The notes: generated from the letters alone by a model not told the origin. 64,000 bases of DNA from JASMHC01 sp964476515 (GCA_964476515.1 CAYZAY010000002.1:1-64000), one strand, 5' to 3'; shown: positions 25,440 through 34,534, numbered from the stretch's first letter. Program-made: numbers and translations.

Positions 25440-25587
25440 CTCTGTTTCCCCCTGTAGCTTTTTTAAAATAGCCCACCGTGACTCCGTCACCCCGATTGAG
25501 TCAACAATTCCTTTTCTTTCCCTAAAGTCGCTTTGCGACCCCTCTGTGACCCTTGATCTTTTCAATGCGTCACGGCATCAGGCTTTC

Positions 25588-25926
25588 ATGCTGATTTATA
25601 AGATTTTCCGCGAAGACGAGTGGCGACACTTGCAGGACCAAGGAGAAACCGATGGCGCGCCTATCGATGTTGCTGACGGTTATATCCACTTTTCCAGCGC
25701 CGAAACGGTGCGGGAAACGGCGGCCAAACATTTTGCCGGCGAAGACGGTTTGGTGATCATGGCCTGCGAAACCGGCACTTTGGGTGCCGAGCTAAAGTGG
25801 GAGGTATCGCGCGGCGGTGCCCTGTTCCCCCATCTTTATCGCAAGCTGACGGTCGAAGATATTATCTGGGAAGACGAGCTGCCGCTTATCGACGGCACGC
25901 ATGATTTTCCGGAGGATGTTGAATGA
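25588..25926 (+). CDS. DUF952 family protein
   Basis: 112 residues starting MLIYKIFREDEW. Family pattern: a residue triplet GAPIDVADGYIHFSSAETVRETAAKHFAG, then LKWEVSRGGALFPHLYRKL. Related in fold to glutathione-S-transferase-like or ADP-ribosyltransferase-like small proteins; the activity is unknown. The stop overlaps the pyrD start (ATGA), and the pairing with pyrD is common in Rhodobacteraceae. Confidence 0.9.
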   Translation: MLIYKIFREDEWRHLQDQGETDGAPIDVADGYIHFSSAETVRETAAKHFAGEDGLVIMACETGTLGAELKWEVSRGGALFPHLYRKLTVEDIIWEDELPLIDGTHDFPEDVE

Positions 25927-26984
25927 GCCTTTACGAAACGCTCGGCATGCGCGCCCTTCGCTGCGTTGATCCCGAGGCCGCACATGGTTTGGCACTTAAG
26001 GCATTGAAGCTGGGACTGGTTCCTTCGCCCGGGGCGCTGACATCATCTAGGTTGAAAACGACGTTGGCAGGTATGGACCTGCAGAACCCGCTTGGGCTAG
26101 CGGCCGGTTTCGACAAAAATGCCGACGTTCTACATCCGTTGGCCAAAAGCGGTTTTGGCTTTGTCGAGGTGGGGGCAATCACCCCTCGCGCCCAGCCGGG
26201 GAACCCCAAGCCACGACTGTTCCGCCTGACTGAAGACGGCGCTGCGATCAATCGTTTCGGCTTTAACAACCAAGGCATGGAGGCAGCAGCGTCAAAACTG
26301 GCGCAGCGCCCCAAGAACGGCGTGATCGGACTGAACCTCGGGGCTAATAAGGACAGTGAAGACCGCGCGTCGGACTTTGCCAAAGTGCTTCAGGCCTGTG
26401 GTCAGCATCTGGATTTCGCGACGGTGAACGTATCGTCGCCCAACACTGAAAAGCTACGCGATCTACAAGGCAAAGCCGCGCTTTCTGGTCTTTTGGCGGG
26501 TGTCATGGATGTGCGTGCTGGAATGGATCGCAAGATCCCAGTGTTCCTAAAGATCGCGCCTGACCTGACGGATGATGAACTTGCCGAGATCGCCGAAGTT
26601 GCGATTGAGACCGGCATCAGCGGCATTATCGCGACCAACACCACCCTGTCGCGCGAAGGGTTAAAAAGCTCTTCCAAAGACGAAAAAGGTGGCTTGTCGG
26701 GCGCACCGCTATTTGAGAAATCGACAAGGATATTGGCGAAGCTTTCAAAGCTGACGGCGGGCAACAATCTGCCTTTGATCGGCGTTGGCGGGGTCTCAAA
26801 CCCGGATCAGGCCTATGCCAAAATCAAAGCAGGCGCGTCGGCGGTTCAGCTTTACACCGCGCTGGTTTACGGCGGCATGGGGATGGTGAAAGACATCGTG
26901 ACCGGCCTCGACAAACGTCTTGAACAAGACGGGTTTGCCAATGTCGCCGATGCAGTCGGCACTGGACAAGAGGAATGGCTATGA
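25923..26984 (+). CDS. pyrD: Dihydroorotate dehydrogenase (quinone), class 2
   Basis: Membrane-associated FMN enzyme that oxidises dihydroorotate to orotate with quinone. 353 residues. An N-terminal helical segment (LGMRALRCVDPEAAHGLALKALK) marks class 2. FMN-site motifs are NPLGLAAGFDKNA, FVEVGAITPRAQPGNPKPRLFRL, VNVSSPNT with the catalytic Ser, and IGVGGVSNPDQAYAKI. Overlaps arsC by four bases. Confidence 0.97.
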   Translation: MSLYETLGMRALRCVDPEAAHGLALKALKLGLVPSPGALTSSRLKTTLAGMDLQNPLGLAAGFDKNADVLHPLAKSGFGFVEVGAITPRAQPGNPKPRLFRLTEDGAAINRFGFNNQGMEAAASKLAQRPKNGVIGLNLGANKDSEDRASDFAKVLQACGQHLDFATVNVSSPNTEKLRDLQGKAALSGLLAGVMDVRAGMDRKIPVFLKIAPDLTDDELAEIAEVAIETGISGIIATNTTLSREGLKSSSKDEKGGLSGAPLFEKSTRILAKLSKLTAGNNLPLIGVGGVSNPDQAYAKIKAGASAVQLYTALVYGGMGMVKDIVTGLDKRLEQDGFANVADAVGTGQEEWL

Positions 26985-27322
26985 CCGAAATCTGGCACAA
27001 CCCGCGCTGTTCAAAATCGCGCCAAACGCTTCAACTGTTGGAAGACAATGGCGTATCACCAGATGTTCGCCTGTATCTTCAGGATTGCCCTGACGAAGCC
27101 ACCTTGCGGGCAGTTGCCAGCAAGCTTGGCAAATCGGCGATCGAAATGATGCGGGTGAAAGAGAAGCTTTTCAAAGAGCTTGGACTGTCCAAGGGCGACA
27201 GTGACGACACCCTGTTCGCGGCAATGGCTGCCAATCCGTCGCTGATCGAGCGCCCGATTGTCATTAGCGATAGCAAAGCAGCGATTGGCCGACCTCCGGA
27301 ATCCGTTTTGGATATCCTCTAA
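26981..27322 (+). CDS. arsC: Arsenate reductase, glutaredoxin-coupled ArsC family
   Basis: 113 residues, MTEIWHNPRCSKSRQTLQLLEDNG, with the catalytic Cys10 in the HNPxCSKSR motif and the downstream RPIVI segment. Full-length ArsC of E. coli plasmids is slightly longer; this short version is the chromosomal type. A YffB/Spx-like role cannot be excluded, but the motif supports ArsC. No ars regulator or pump is nearby; translation is coupled to pyrD. Confidence 0.88.
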   Translation: MTEIWHNPRCSKSRQTLQLLEDNGVSPDVRLYLQDCPDEATLRAVASKLGKSAIEMMRVKEKLFKELGLSKGDSDDTLFAAMAANPSLIERPIVISDSKAAIGRPPESVLDIL

Positions 27323-27328
27323 TCTAGC

Positions 27329-28642
27329 CTAGGTGTGGATACTTCGTTCCAATGCCGGATATCTGATCAATAGGGTCACCCCGCGGATCACAAAACTGAT
27401 CAGTAAAGCCAGCCAAAGGCCGTGGTTCCCAAACAACGGTACCAGTTGCCAGATTGCGATCAGATAAACACCAAAGCTAAGCGCCATCATATTACGCATG
27501 TCTTTTGTTCTGGTGGCCCCGATGAATACGCCGTCCAGCATCCAAGGCAGAACGCCCAATATCGGTGATAACACCATGTAGGTCAGATAGACCCGCGCTT
27601 CGACACGCACATCGGGGGCGGTGGTTAGCACGTCTATTAACCAGCCACCTTGGACAAAGAAGAATACCGCAAGGACAACGCACAACAGGCACCCCCAGAA
27701 GCCAGCCTTTAAGACGCTTGATCGCAAGTTTGCCAGATTTCTCGCCCCATAAGCCGTTCCAACCAGCGCCTCGGCAGCAAATGCAAACCCATCGAGCCCG
27801 AACGCCGTGATTTCGAGGAATTGCACCAGAACCTGATTAGCGGCCAGCGTCACGTCGCCGAAATCTGCACCAAGAAACAGGAATGAAACGAAGATCGTCT
27901 GCAACATCAGGGACCGAAAAAGTATGTCCGAATTGACCGAAGCCATGTGCCGTAGACGCGCGCGATTGAATATCCGAACCGGCTCCCACCAGACTGTGCC
28001 TTTCAGCGCGGACCAGCAGAGCCATAGCCCCACGACCAAGCCCGAAAATTCTGCGATCACCGTCGCTATCGCAACACCTTGGACACCCCAGCCCAGACCC
28101 AGAACAAACCAGAGATCTAGAACGATGTTCAACCCGTTCATTATGGCCTGAATGACAAGAACAGCCTTTGTACGCTCCAGCGCAATCAGCCACCCGTTGA
28201 CCCCATACAGTGCGATAATCGCAGGCGCACTCCACACCCGAATATGAAGGTAGTCGTAGACCATACCTTCAACTTCGGGCGAGGCTGGGGACAATTGCAG
28301 GGCGCTCCAGAAAAGCGGTACTTGCAATGCAATCACGGCAAGACCGCCCACGCCTGCGATCAGGAAAGACCGCATCAAAAGCGCTGCGACTTCGGGCTGA
28401 TCGCCCGCTCCGTTGGCTTGGCTCGTCAGGCCCGTGGTTCCCATTCGCAAGAATCCGAACAACCAGTAGATCGCAGACAAGATCACCGCACCAACCCCGA
28501 CAGCGCCGATTGGGGCCGCTAGACCCATTTGCCCCACGACGCCGGTATCGACCGCGCCCAGAAGGGGTACAGTAACGTTCGACAAAACGATCGGAATGGC
28601 GATGTTCAAAACACGCTTATGAGTAATAGGCGCGCCGCTCAT
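27329..28642 (-). CDS. MATE family efflux transporter (DinF-like)
   Basis: 437 residues with about twelve hydrophobic segments. Opens HKRVLNIAIPIVLSNVTVPLLGAVDTGVVGQMG, the MATE signature, with GLTSQANGAGD and AFGLDGFAFAAEALVGTAYGARN in the second half. Cation-coupled export of drugs or other small molecules; substrate unknown. It starts one base after the preceding thioesterase stop, so it is the last gene of a three-gene minus-strand operon. Confidence 0.93.
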   Translation of the reverse strand: MSGAPITHKRVLNIAIPIVLSNVTVPLLGAVDTGVVGQMGLAAPIGAVGVGAVILSAIYWLFGFLRMGTTGLTSQANGAGDQPEVAALLMRSFLIAGVGGLAVIALQVPLFWSALQLSPASPEVEGMVYDYLHIRVWSAPAIIALYGVNGWLIALERTKAVLVIQAIMNGLNIVLDLWFVLGLGWGVQGVAIATVIAEFSGLVVGLWLCWSALKGTVWWEPVRIFNRARLRHMASVNSDILFRSLMLQTIFVSFLFLGADFGDVTLAANQVLVQFLEITAFGLDGFAFAAEALVGTAYGARNLANLRSSVLKAGFWGCLLCVVLAVFFFVQGGWLIDVLTTAPDVRVEARVYLTYMVLSPILGVLPWMLDGVFIGATRTKDMRNMMALSFGVYLIAIWQLVPLFGNHGLWLALLISFVIRGVTLLIRYPALERSIHT

Positions 28643-28643
28643 C

Positions 28644-29144
28644 TTACTGTGGCATCAGAAAATGCCCGTGGGCTTGGGCAAAGGGTTTTGATCGGTTGTC
28701 CTGCCATGCTTCGGCGCGGACAGAAGCGTAACGGCGACCTGACCGCGTGACCAATGCGCGGGCATAAGCATCGCGTGGCAGGCCGGAACGAAGATAGTCG
28801 ATAGTGAAATCAATCGTCTTGGGCATTCGGGGAAGCTCTTTGTTTTCGATCTGCTCGACCGTGAAAACGCCGCTTTCCATATCTTGCCACAGGCTGGTCC
28901 ACGCCAATCCAACCAGCGCCGTAACTTCCAAAAGCCCAGCCGTTGTTCCACCGTGCAATGCCGGCAACATAGGATTTCCAATCAAGTCATCACGAAACGG
29001 CATAATCGCTGTCAGCTCGTCGCCGCGACGATCAAAGCAGATGCCCATGTAGTTGATGTATGGGATGTGCTCGACCAGTGACTTTAAGACCGCATCGCGG
29101 CGTTGTTTGACGATCTGAACGGTTTCGGGTTTGGCGCGCTTCAT
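28644..29144 (-). CDS. PaaI-type acyl-CoA thioesterase (hotdog fold)
   Basis: 166 residues. The hotdog domain has ALHGGTTAGLLEVTALVGL, where the HGG motif with the downstream helix marks the PaaI/YbgC branch, then TIDFTIDYLRSGLPRDAYARALVTRSGRRYASVRAEAW. Overlaps the next upstream thioesterase gene by four bases. A tandem pair close to the beta-oxidation operon suggests acyl-CoA clearance. Confidence 0.86.
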   Translation of the reverse strand: MKRAKPETVQIVKQRRDAVLKSLVEHIPYINYMGICFDRRGDELTAIMPFRDDLIGNPMLPALHGGTTAGLLEVTALVGLAWTSLWQDMESGVFTVEQIENKELPRMPKTIDFTIDYLRSGLPRDAYARALVTRSGRRYASVRAEAWQDNRSKPFAQAHGHFLMPQ

Positions 29145-29566
29145 TTACCAGCCCCCACCATGAATGTGCCGGTCGCCGTGGCGACGGGTGTATCTGTATC
29201 ACTGTCTTCGGCGATGGCCCGAACAAAGGCGACGCTTCGCGTGATGTGGTAGCATTCCGCACGCGTCACGATTTTGTCACCCGGTTTGGCCGAACGCATA
29301 TACTCGATCCGAAGATCAATCGTTGCTGTCATTCCATTCACATCCGGATGGCTCATGACTGCGGCACCGCAACAAGTGTCCATCACGGCCGAAATAGCGC
29401 CACCATGCATAACGCCAGTGTCGGGGTCACCAACCAGTCTAAGATCATAGGGAAGACTGATCGACGCTTTGCCCGCGTTTAGGTCTTCCAACTCCATTCC
29501 CAGCGCGTTGCCGTGGGGTAGAAGGGCCATAAATTGCCTTGGATCGACTTGTTTGCGGCTGTCCAT
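29141..29566 (-). CDS. PaaI-type acyl-CoA thioesterase (hotdog fold), paralogue of the neighbour
   Basis: 141 residues from the ATG at 29566 (AGGGAT upstream; the longer frame to 29647 lacks family similarity). Hotdog motif MHGGAISAVMDTCCGAAVMSH and ATIDLRIEYMRSAKPGDKIVTRAECYHITRSVAFVRAIAED, which is the classic PaaI pattern. First gene of the thioesterase-thioesterase-MATE run, divergent from the MerR regulator. Confidence 0.88.
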   Translation of the reverse strand: MDSRKQVDPRQFMALLPHGNALGMELEDLNAGKASISLPYDLRLVGDPDTGVMHGGAISAVMDTCCGAAVMSHPDVNGMTATIDLRIEYMRSAKPGDKIVTRAECYHITRSVAFVRAIAEDSDTDTPVATATGTFMVGAGK

Positions 29567-29684
29567 GAATTTGATCCCTGCTGTGTATCGAAAACTATGT
29601 CGCCACAAATTAATCGCTGCAATGGCGGTTACGGTTGCCCTTCCCAAAACACCCGCTTAACCTCACGTCACGAAGGAGGACGGC

Positions 29685-30062
29685 ATGTCAGAAGAATTGC
29701 TCAGTTTCAAAGAAATGTGTGCAAAGTTTGAAGTCACGCCGCGAACGCTGCGCTACTACGAGTACATCGAGTTGCTCAATCCCGTGCGGAAAGGCAGGTC
29801 GCGGTTTTATGGGCCACGCGAAGCCGCGCGCATGACCCTTATTTTGCGGGGTCGTCGTTTCGGCTTCCAGCTGGAAGAACTGCGACAGTGGCTTTTGATC
29901 TACGACCGTGAGGGTACAAAAGCCCAATATGGGACTTTCACCGAGATGGCAGACCGAAAGCTGGTTGAACTGGCCGAACAGCAAGTTCAACTGGATGAAG
30001 CCATCAAAGATCTTAATGAGTTAAGGGCGTTTACCGCCGAAGCGATGCTTGGGGACGATTGA
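29685..30062 (+). CDS. MerR-family transcriptional regulator 1
   Basis: 125 residues. N-terminal winged helix SFKEMCAKFEVTPRTLRYYEYIELLNPVR with GRSRFYGPREAARMTLILRGRRFGF, then a dimerisation coiled coil. The C-terminus lacks the cysteines of metal sensors. It is a paralogue of the next gene. MerR regulators of this type control acyl-CoA degradation genes in Alphaproteobacteria, which fits the operon downstream. Preceded by AGGAGG. Confidence 0.9.
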   Translation: MSEELLSFKEMCAKFEVTPRTLRYYEYIELLNPVRKGRSRFYGPREAARMTLILRGRRFGFQLEELRQWLLIYDREGTKAQYGTFTEMADRKLVELAEQQVQLDEAIKDLNELRAFTAEAMLGDD

Positions 30063-30098
30063 TTTAAGACGCAGCGTCACATCTTCAATCGCAAAAAG

Positions 30099-30129
30099 TT
30101 GACGTGACGATACGCTTACGTCAACGTAA
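30099..30129. promoter_or_regulatory. Candidate MerR-type operator
   Basis: TTGACGT at 30099-30105 and ACGTCAA at 30118-30124 form an inverted repeat. A second perfect inverted repeat TTACGT-CA-ACGTAA occupies 30116-30129. Similar ACGTAAA/ACGTCAA sites are known for MerR regulators of acyl-CoA catabolism (LiuR type). Located between the two merR genes, about 70 bases before the second. Confidence 0.45.
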
Positions 30130-30200
30130 AGTATCATTATATTTGCCGTGAGACGACAACTTTCACGGCTACTCTTGCACCAGAAGAACGAAGGAAGAGT

Positions 30201-30605
30201 ATGACAGAAGAAACAAAATCAATTCGCGAAATGTGCGACGAGTTCGAGGTTACGCCTCGTACTTTGCGTTTTTATGAAGCGAAAGAATTGCTGTTTCCGA
30301 TCCGTGAAGGACAGAAACGCTTGTTCACCAAACGTGACGCGGCAAGGCTTAAGCTTATCCTAAGGGGTAAACGCTTTGGCTTTAGTCTCGAACAAATTCG
30401 CCAGTTACTGGCCATGTATCAACGTGGCCCACAGCAACTGAGCCAAATGACTAAAACCTACGAGATTGCCCTAGAACGGCTGGCCGACATGGAAAGCCAG
30501 CGCGATGAGCTAACTGAAGCCATCGACGAACTAAAGGTGCAAATCGACTGGGGTGAGCAAACAATAAAAGAACTTCAGGCACAAATGCCCGAGGACTCCT
30601 CGTAA
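30201..30605 (+). CDS. MerR-family transcriptional regulator 2
   Basis: 134 residues: SIREMCDEFEVTPRTLRFYEAKELLFPIREGQKRLFTKRDAARLKLILRGKRFGFSLEQIRQLLAMY, then a long coiled coil ending in an acidic tail. It is clearly homologous to the preceding regulator over the whole helix-turn-helix domain. It starts 24 bases before the acyl-CoA dehydrogenase operon, so it may be its first gene. No metal-binding cysteines. Confidence 0.9.
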   Translation: MTEETKSIREMCDEFEVTPRTLRFYEAKELLFPIREGQKRLFTKRDAARLKLILRGKRFGFSLEQIRQLLAMYQRGPQQLSQMTKTYEIALERLADMESQRDELTEAIDELKVQIDWGEQTIKELQAQMPEDSS

Positions 30606-30629
30606 CCTTAGAACAAAAAGTATTTACAC

Positions 30630-32408
30630 ATGCCAAACTACACTGCGCCGATAAAAGACATTCAATACGTCCTGCATGACGTTCTGAACATCTCGGAAAA
30701 AGAAATTTCCGGCTACGACGATCTGGATCGCGACACCACCGCCGCGATCTTTGAAGAAGCCGGCAAATTGGCAGAACAGGTTCTGGCACCTCTGAACGCG
30801 GTTGGCGATCAGCAGGGCTGCAAATTGGAAAATGGGTTGGTGACGACCCCTGATGGCTTCAAAGAAGCGTTTGAGACCGTCAAAGAAGGCGGCTGGTCTG
30901 GCCTAGATTGCGATCCAGAATACGGCGGTCAGGGCATGCCCTACCTCGTTGGCTGCGTGGTCAATGAAATCTTTAGCTCGGGCAATATGGCATTTGCCAT
31001 GTACCAAGGTCTGACCCACGGCGCATTCTCGGCGATCTACGCCCACGGAACGGAACAACAAAAGCAAACCTTCCTGCCAAAGATGGTCAACTGCGACTGG
31101 ACCGGCACGATGAACCTGACAGAACCGCATTGCGGAACTGATTTGGGATTGCTGCGCACCAAGGCCGTTCCGCAAGACGATGGCAGCTACAAAATCAGCG
31201 GCCAGAAGATTTTCATCTCGGCTGGCGACCACGATCTTGCTGAAAATGTCATCCACCTTGTCTTGGCAAAAATCCCGGACGGGCCGGAAGGCGTTAAAGG
31301 CATCTCGCTATTCATCGTTCCGAAAATCAACGTGAACGAAGATGGTTCGCTAGGGCCTAGCAACGGCGTGTCCGTCGGCAAGATCGAAGAAAAGATGGGC
31401 ATCCACGGCAATGCGACCTGTGTGATGAACTATGATGAATCAACCGGCTACCTGCTTGGCACCGAACACAAAGGCATGCGCGCTATGTTCACGATGATGA
31501 ACGAAGCCCGCAATGGTGTTGCTGTCCAAGGCATCTCGCAAGCTGTTCCAGCCTATCAAGAAGCACTACAATACGCCAAAGACCGTCTTCAAGGACGAGA
31601 CGTAACAGGCACCAAAAACCCTGATGGTCCGGCTGATCCGCTGATTGTACACCCCGACATCCGTCGAATGCTGATGGATCAGAAAAGCTTCATCGAAGGC
31701 GCCCGCGCCCTTGCGTGCTGGGCTGCGACCTTGATTGATCAAGCGAACCACGGCGAAGATGCCGAAGCCGAGGCATTGGTTTCGCTGCTTACCCCAGTTC
31801 TGAAAGGTTTCATGACCGAACAGGGCTTCCAAATGACCGTGCAAGCGCAACAAATCTTTGGTGGTCACGGCTATATTGAAGAAACCGGCTTGTCCCAATT
31901 TGTCCGCGATGCACGCATCGCGATGATCTACGAAGGCGCAAACGGCGTACAAGCGCTTGACCTTGTCGGACGCAAAATTGGCTTGAACGGTGGGAAAACC
32001 ATCATGGGCCTATTCGATACCCTCAAATCCTTCATCAAGGAAAATGAAGGAAACGAGGCGCTGAAAGCAGGTTTCCTTGACCCGCTGAAATCCGCCAGCA
32101 AAGACCTTCAGGCCGCCGCAATGTATTTCATGCAGCACGGCATCAAAAACCCGAACAACGCGCTTTCGGGGGCGACGGATTTCATGATGCTCTTTGGTCA
32201 TGTGGCTCTTGGATATATGTGGGCGCAAATGGCGAAAGTATCCTCCGACGCTTTGGAAGTTGGCACTTCTGACGCTGCGTTTCACGAGACGAAACTCGCA
32301 ACTGGTCGCTACTATATGGCGCGTCAGCTACCGGCAACTTGCATGCACCTTGCCCGCATTCAAACCGGTGGCGACACATTGATGGCACTGACTGAAGACC
32401 AGTTCTGA
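30630..32408 (+). CDS. Acyl-CoA dehydrogenase, long (DmdC/FadE-like) form
   Basis: FAD-dependent alpha-beta dehydrogenation of acyl-CoA. The 592-residue length and the start MPNYTAPIKDIQYVLHDVLN mark the large family that includes DmdC (methylmercaptopropionyl-CoA dehydrogenase). Motifs are GTMNLTEPHCGTDLGLLRTKA, KISGQKIFISAGDHDL and QIFGGHGYIEETGLSQFVRDARI. YEGANGVQALDL contains the catalytic glutamate. The extra C-terminal helical domain begins at about residue 460. Context favours fatty acyl-CoA rather than DMSP catabolism. Confidence 0.94.
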   Translation: MPNYTAPIKDIQYVLHDVLNISEKEISGYDDLDRDTTAAIFEEAGKLAEQVLAPLNAVGDQQGCKLENGLVTTPDGFKEAFETVKEGGWSGLDCDPEYGGQGMPYLVGCVVNEIFSSGNMAFAMYQGLTHGAFSAIYAHGTEQQKQTFLPKMVNCDWTGTMNLTEPHCGTDLGLLRTKAVPQDDGSYKISGQKIFISAGDHDLAENVIHLVLAKIPDGPEGVKGISLFIVPKINVNEDGSLGPSNGVSVGKIEEKMGIHGNATCVMNYDESTGYLLGTEHKGMRAMFTMMNEARNGVAVQGISQAVPAYQEALQYAKDRLQGRDVTGTKNPDGPADPLIVHPDIRRMLMDQKSFIEGARALACWAATLIDQANHGEDAEAEALVSLLTPVLKGFMTEQGFQMTVQAQQIFGGHGYIEETGLSQFVRDARIAMIYEGANGVQALDLVGRKIGLNGGKTIMGLFDTLKSFIKENEGNEALKAGFLDPLKSASKDLQAAAMYFMQHGIKNPNNALSGATDFMMLFGHVALGYMWAQMAKVSSDALEVGTSDAAFHETKLATGRYYMARQLPATCMHLARIQTGGDTLMALTEDQF

Positions 32409-32420
32409 AGGAAAAACTGA

Positions 32421-32633
32421 ATGCCAAAGCGCCTCCGTTTTACCCGCCGCGTCAACCTCGCCCTGAGCGAGGACGCGTGGCGCAAGTTGAAACGGTTTGC
32501 CGCCGACGCAGGTTTGGACGAAGGCGAAGCCCTGTCCTTTTTGTTCTAGAACTTCGAGTCAGTGACCGATGACGAAACGCTTCCTCATCGTCTCCGCTTA
32601 TTCAACGCGGAACTGGAAGACAGAAAACGATAG
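32421..32633 (+). pseudogene. Small ribbon-helix-helix-like protein with an in-frame TAG
   Basis: A 70-codon frame with one internal stop. ATG follows AAGGA. The first part reads FTRRVNLALSEDAWRKLKRFAADAGLDEGEALSFLF, a strand and two helices as in ribbon-helix-helix proteins. TAG at 32547-32549 then replaces what I expect to be Glu (GAG), and the frame resumes NFESVTDDETLPHRLRLFNAELEDRKR to the stop at 32633. The next gene starts ten bases later. Small proteins of this type lie between the two dehydrogenase genes in related genomes (from memory). Confidence 0.7.
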
Positions 32634-32642
32634 GACTCAGTT

Positions 32643-33794
32643 GTGACCTCAAGTTGGATGACAGAAGACCACCAGATGCTTGGCGAAATGACCGCCAAGT
32701 TCATCAACGACGAATGGCGCCCGCATTTCGACCGCTGGCGCAAACAAGGCGAAATGGATCGCGATACCTGGCAACAGGCTGGCGAACTTGGGCTGCTTTG
32801 CGCGTCGGTCCCCGAAGAATACGGTGGTGTTGGCGGTGATTTCGGCCACGAAGCCGTCATCTTGATAGAAAGCGCCCGCGCCAATCTGGCGAGCTGGGGC
32901 AACCCCATCCACTCTGGTATCGTCGCCCACTACATCGTTGCCTATGGCACAGAAGAACAAAAACATCGCTGGCTACCCAAAATGACCAGCGGAGAGCTTG
33001 TCTCGGCTCTTGCCATGACAGAACCATCCGGTGGCTCGGACGTACAGAACCTGAAAACCCGTGCTGTAAAAGATGGGAACGCCTATCGCCTAACGGGTCA
33101 GAAAACCTTCATCACAAACGGCCAGCACGCCAATTTGATCGTCGTTGCCGCAAAAACCGATCCAAACGAGCGGGCCATAGGCACATCGCTGGTGGTTGTC
33201 GAAACCGACAAGGCCGAAGGCTTTACCCGTGGTCGCAACCTCGACAAAATCGGCCTGAAAGCCGCGGATACGTCTGAGCTTTTCTTCGACAACGTCGAAA
33301 TCCCACCCGAAAACATCCTTGGCGGTGTTGAAGGCCAAGGCTTTGCCCAGATGATGAAACAATTGCCCCAGGAACGGTTGATCATCGGCTGCGGTGCAGT
33401 CGGTGCAATGCAAGGTGCTGTCGAACGCACCATCGCCTATTGCAACGAACGCGAGGCTTTTGGCGGGCCGATCATCCAGTTCCAAAACACCCGTTTCAAA
33501 CTGGCTGAATGCGCAACCAATCTAGCCGTTTCTCGGGCGTTCCTTGATGAATGCATCACCGAACACCTTGAGGGCAAACTGACCGTCGAAAAAGCGGCCA
33601 TGTGCAAATATTGGCTGACGGACATGCAAAACAAAGTGATCGACGAATGCGTCCAGCTATTTGGCGGCTACGGCTACATGCAGGAATATGACGTGGCCGA
33701 AATGTGGGCGGACGCACGCGTGCAACGCATTTATGGCGGAACGAACGAGATCATGAAGGAACTGATCTCGCGCAGCTTTGTCGAGAAGAAATAG
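32643..33794 (+). CDS. Acyl-CoA dehydrogenase, standard form
   Basis: 383 residues, the usual length. GTG start (an ATG 15 bases downstream is an alternative). Motifs: SALAMTEPSGGSDVQNLKTRA and YRLTGQKTFITNGQHANLIVV for FAD binding, QLFGGYGYMQEYDVAEMWADARV, and RIYGGTNEIMKELISR with the catalytic glutamate. Second dehydrogenase of the operon, perhaps with a different chain-length preference. Confidence 0.95.
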   Translation: MTSSWMTEDHQMLGEMTAKFINDEWRPHFDRWRKQGEMDRDTWQQAGELGLLCASVPEEYGGVGGDFGHEAVILIESARANLASWGNPIHSGIVAHYIVAYGTEEQKHRWLPKMTSGELVSALAMTEPSGGSDVQNLKTRAVKDGNAYRLTGQKTFITNGQHANLIVVAAKTDPNERAIGTSLVVVETDKAEGFTRGRNLDKIGLKAADTSELFFDNVEIPPENILGGVEGQGFAQMMKQLPQERLIIGCGAVGAMQGAVERTIAYCNEREAFGGPIIQFQNTRFKLAECATNLAVSRAFLDECITEHLEGKLTVEKAAMCKYWLTDMQNKVIDECVQLFGGYGYMQEYDVAEMWADARVQRIYGGTNEIMKELISRSFVEKK

Positions 33795-33822
33795 GATCGA
33801 CGCCAACTGGCTTCATCTTTCC

Positions 33823-33863
33823 ATAAATACCTCCGCGGGGGTGTGTGGGTACGAAACCCCCAC
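33823..33863. repeat. Intergenic AAATACCTC-GGGG element with imperfect hairpin
   Basis: ATAAATACCTCCGCGGGGG followed by a TGGG/CCCCCA-type imperfect stem, 29 bases past the dehydrogenase stop and just before the GST gene. Same core as the element after pccB. It may partially terminate or protect the upstream message. Confidence 0.45.
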
Positions 33864-33885
33864 TGCGCAACAAGGGAGACAAACA

Positions 33886-34524
33886 ATGACTATGAAACTC
33901 TATTGCTTCGGTGAAAGTGGCAACTCCTACAAGGCAGCGCTTGCCTTGGAACTGTCCGGCCTCGCTTGGGAACCTGTTCACGTCGACTTTTTTGGCGGCG
34001 AAGGCCGTTCGGCCGAGTACCGCGAAAACATCAACGAAATGGGCGAGGCGCCGGTCTTGGTCGACGGGGACACCAAACTTTCCCAGTCCGGTGTTATCCA
34101 GATGTACGTTTCGGAAAAATCTGGCAAATTTGGCGGCGCAACCATTGAAGAAGCCCGCGAAATCATGCGCTGGGTTCTTTGGGACAACCACAAGTTTTCC
34201 AGCATGAACGGCATGACCCGCTTCCTAATAAACTTTCTTCCCGAAGACAAACGCCCAGCCGAGGTTATCGCTTTCAACCAAAGCCGCCTTAAGGTTGCAT
34301 ATATTGTTCTCAACAACCATCTCGAAGGTCGCGATTGGATTGTTGGCAATGGTCTGACTAACGCGGATATCTCATGCTGCGGCTACCTTTTTTACCCCGA
34401 ACCCTTCGGTTTTGACCGCACCCAATGGCCGAATATCGACCGTTGGCTGTCCAATATCCAAGCCTTGGAAGGCTGGAAACACCCCTATGATTTGATGCCC
34501 GGCAGCCCTGCCGACCGCGCCTGA
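33886..34524 (+). CDS. Glutathione S-transferase family protein
   Basis: 212 residues from MTMKLYCFGESGNSYKAALALELSG. Thioredoxin-fold N-domain with NEMGEAPVLVDGDTKLSQSGVIQMYVSEKSG (the conserved cis-Pro and Gln-Ser glutathione contacts) and an all-helical C-domain with NADISCCGYLFYPEPFGFD. Placed inside the beta-oxidation operon, so detoxification of an acyl intermediate is a reasonable guess. Ten bases before fadA. Confidence 0.9.
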   Translation: MTMKLYCFGESGNSYKAALALELSGLAWEPVHVDFFGGEGRSAEYRENINEMGEAPVLVDGDTKLSQSGVIQMYVSEKSGKFGGATIEEAREIMRWVLWDNHKFSSMNGMTRFLINFLPEDKRPAEVIAFNQSRLKVAYIVLNNHLEGRDWIVGNGLTNADISCCGYLFYPEPFGFDRTQWPNIDRWLSNIQALEGWKHPYDLMPGSPADRA

Positions 34525-34534
34525 GGAGGCAATT

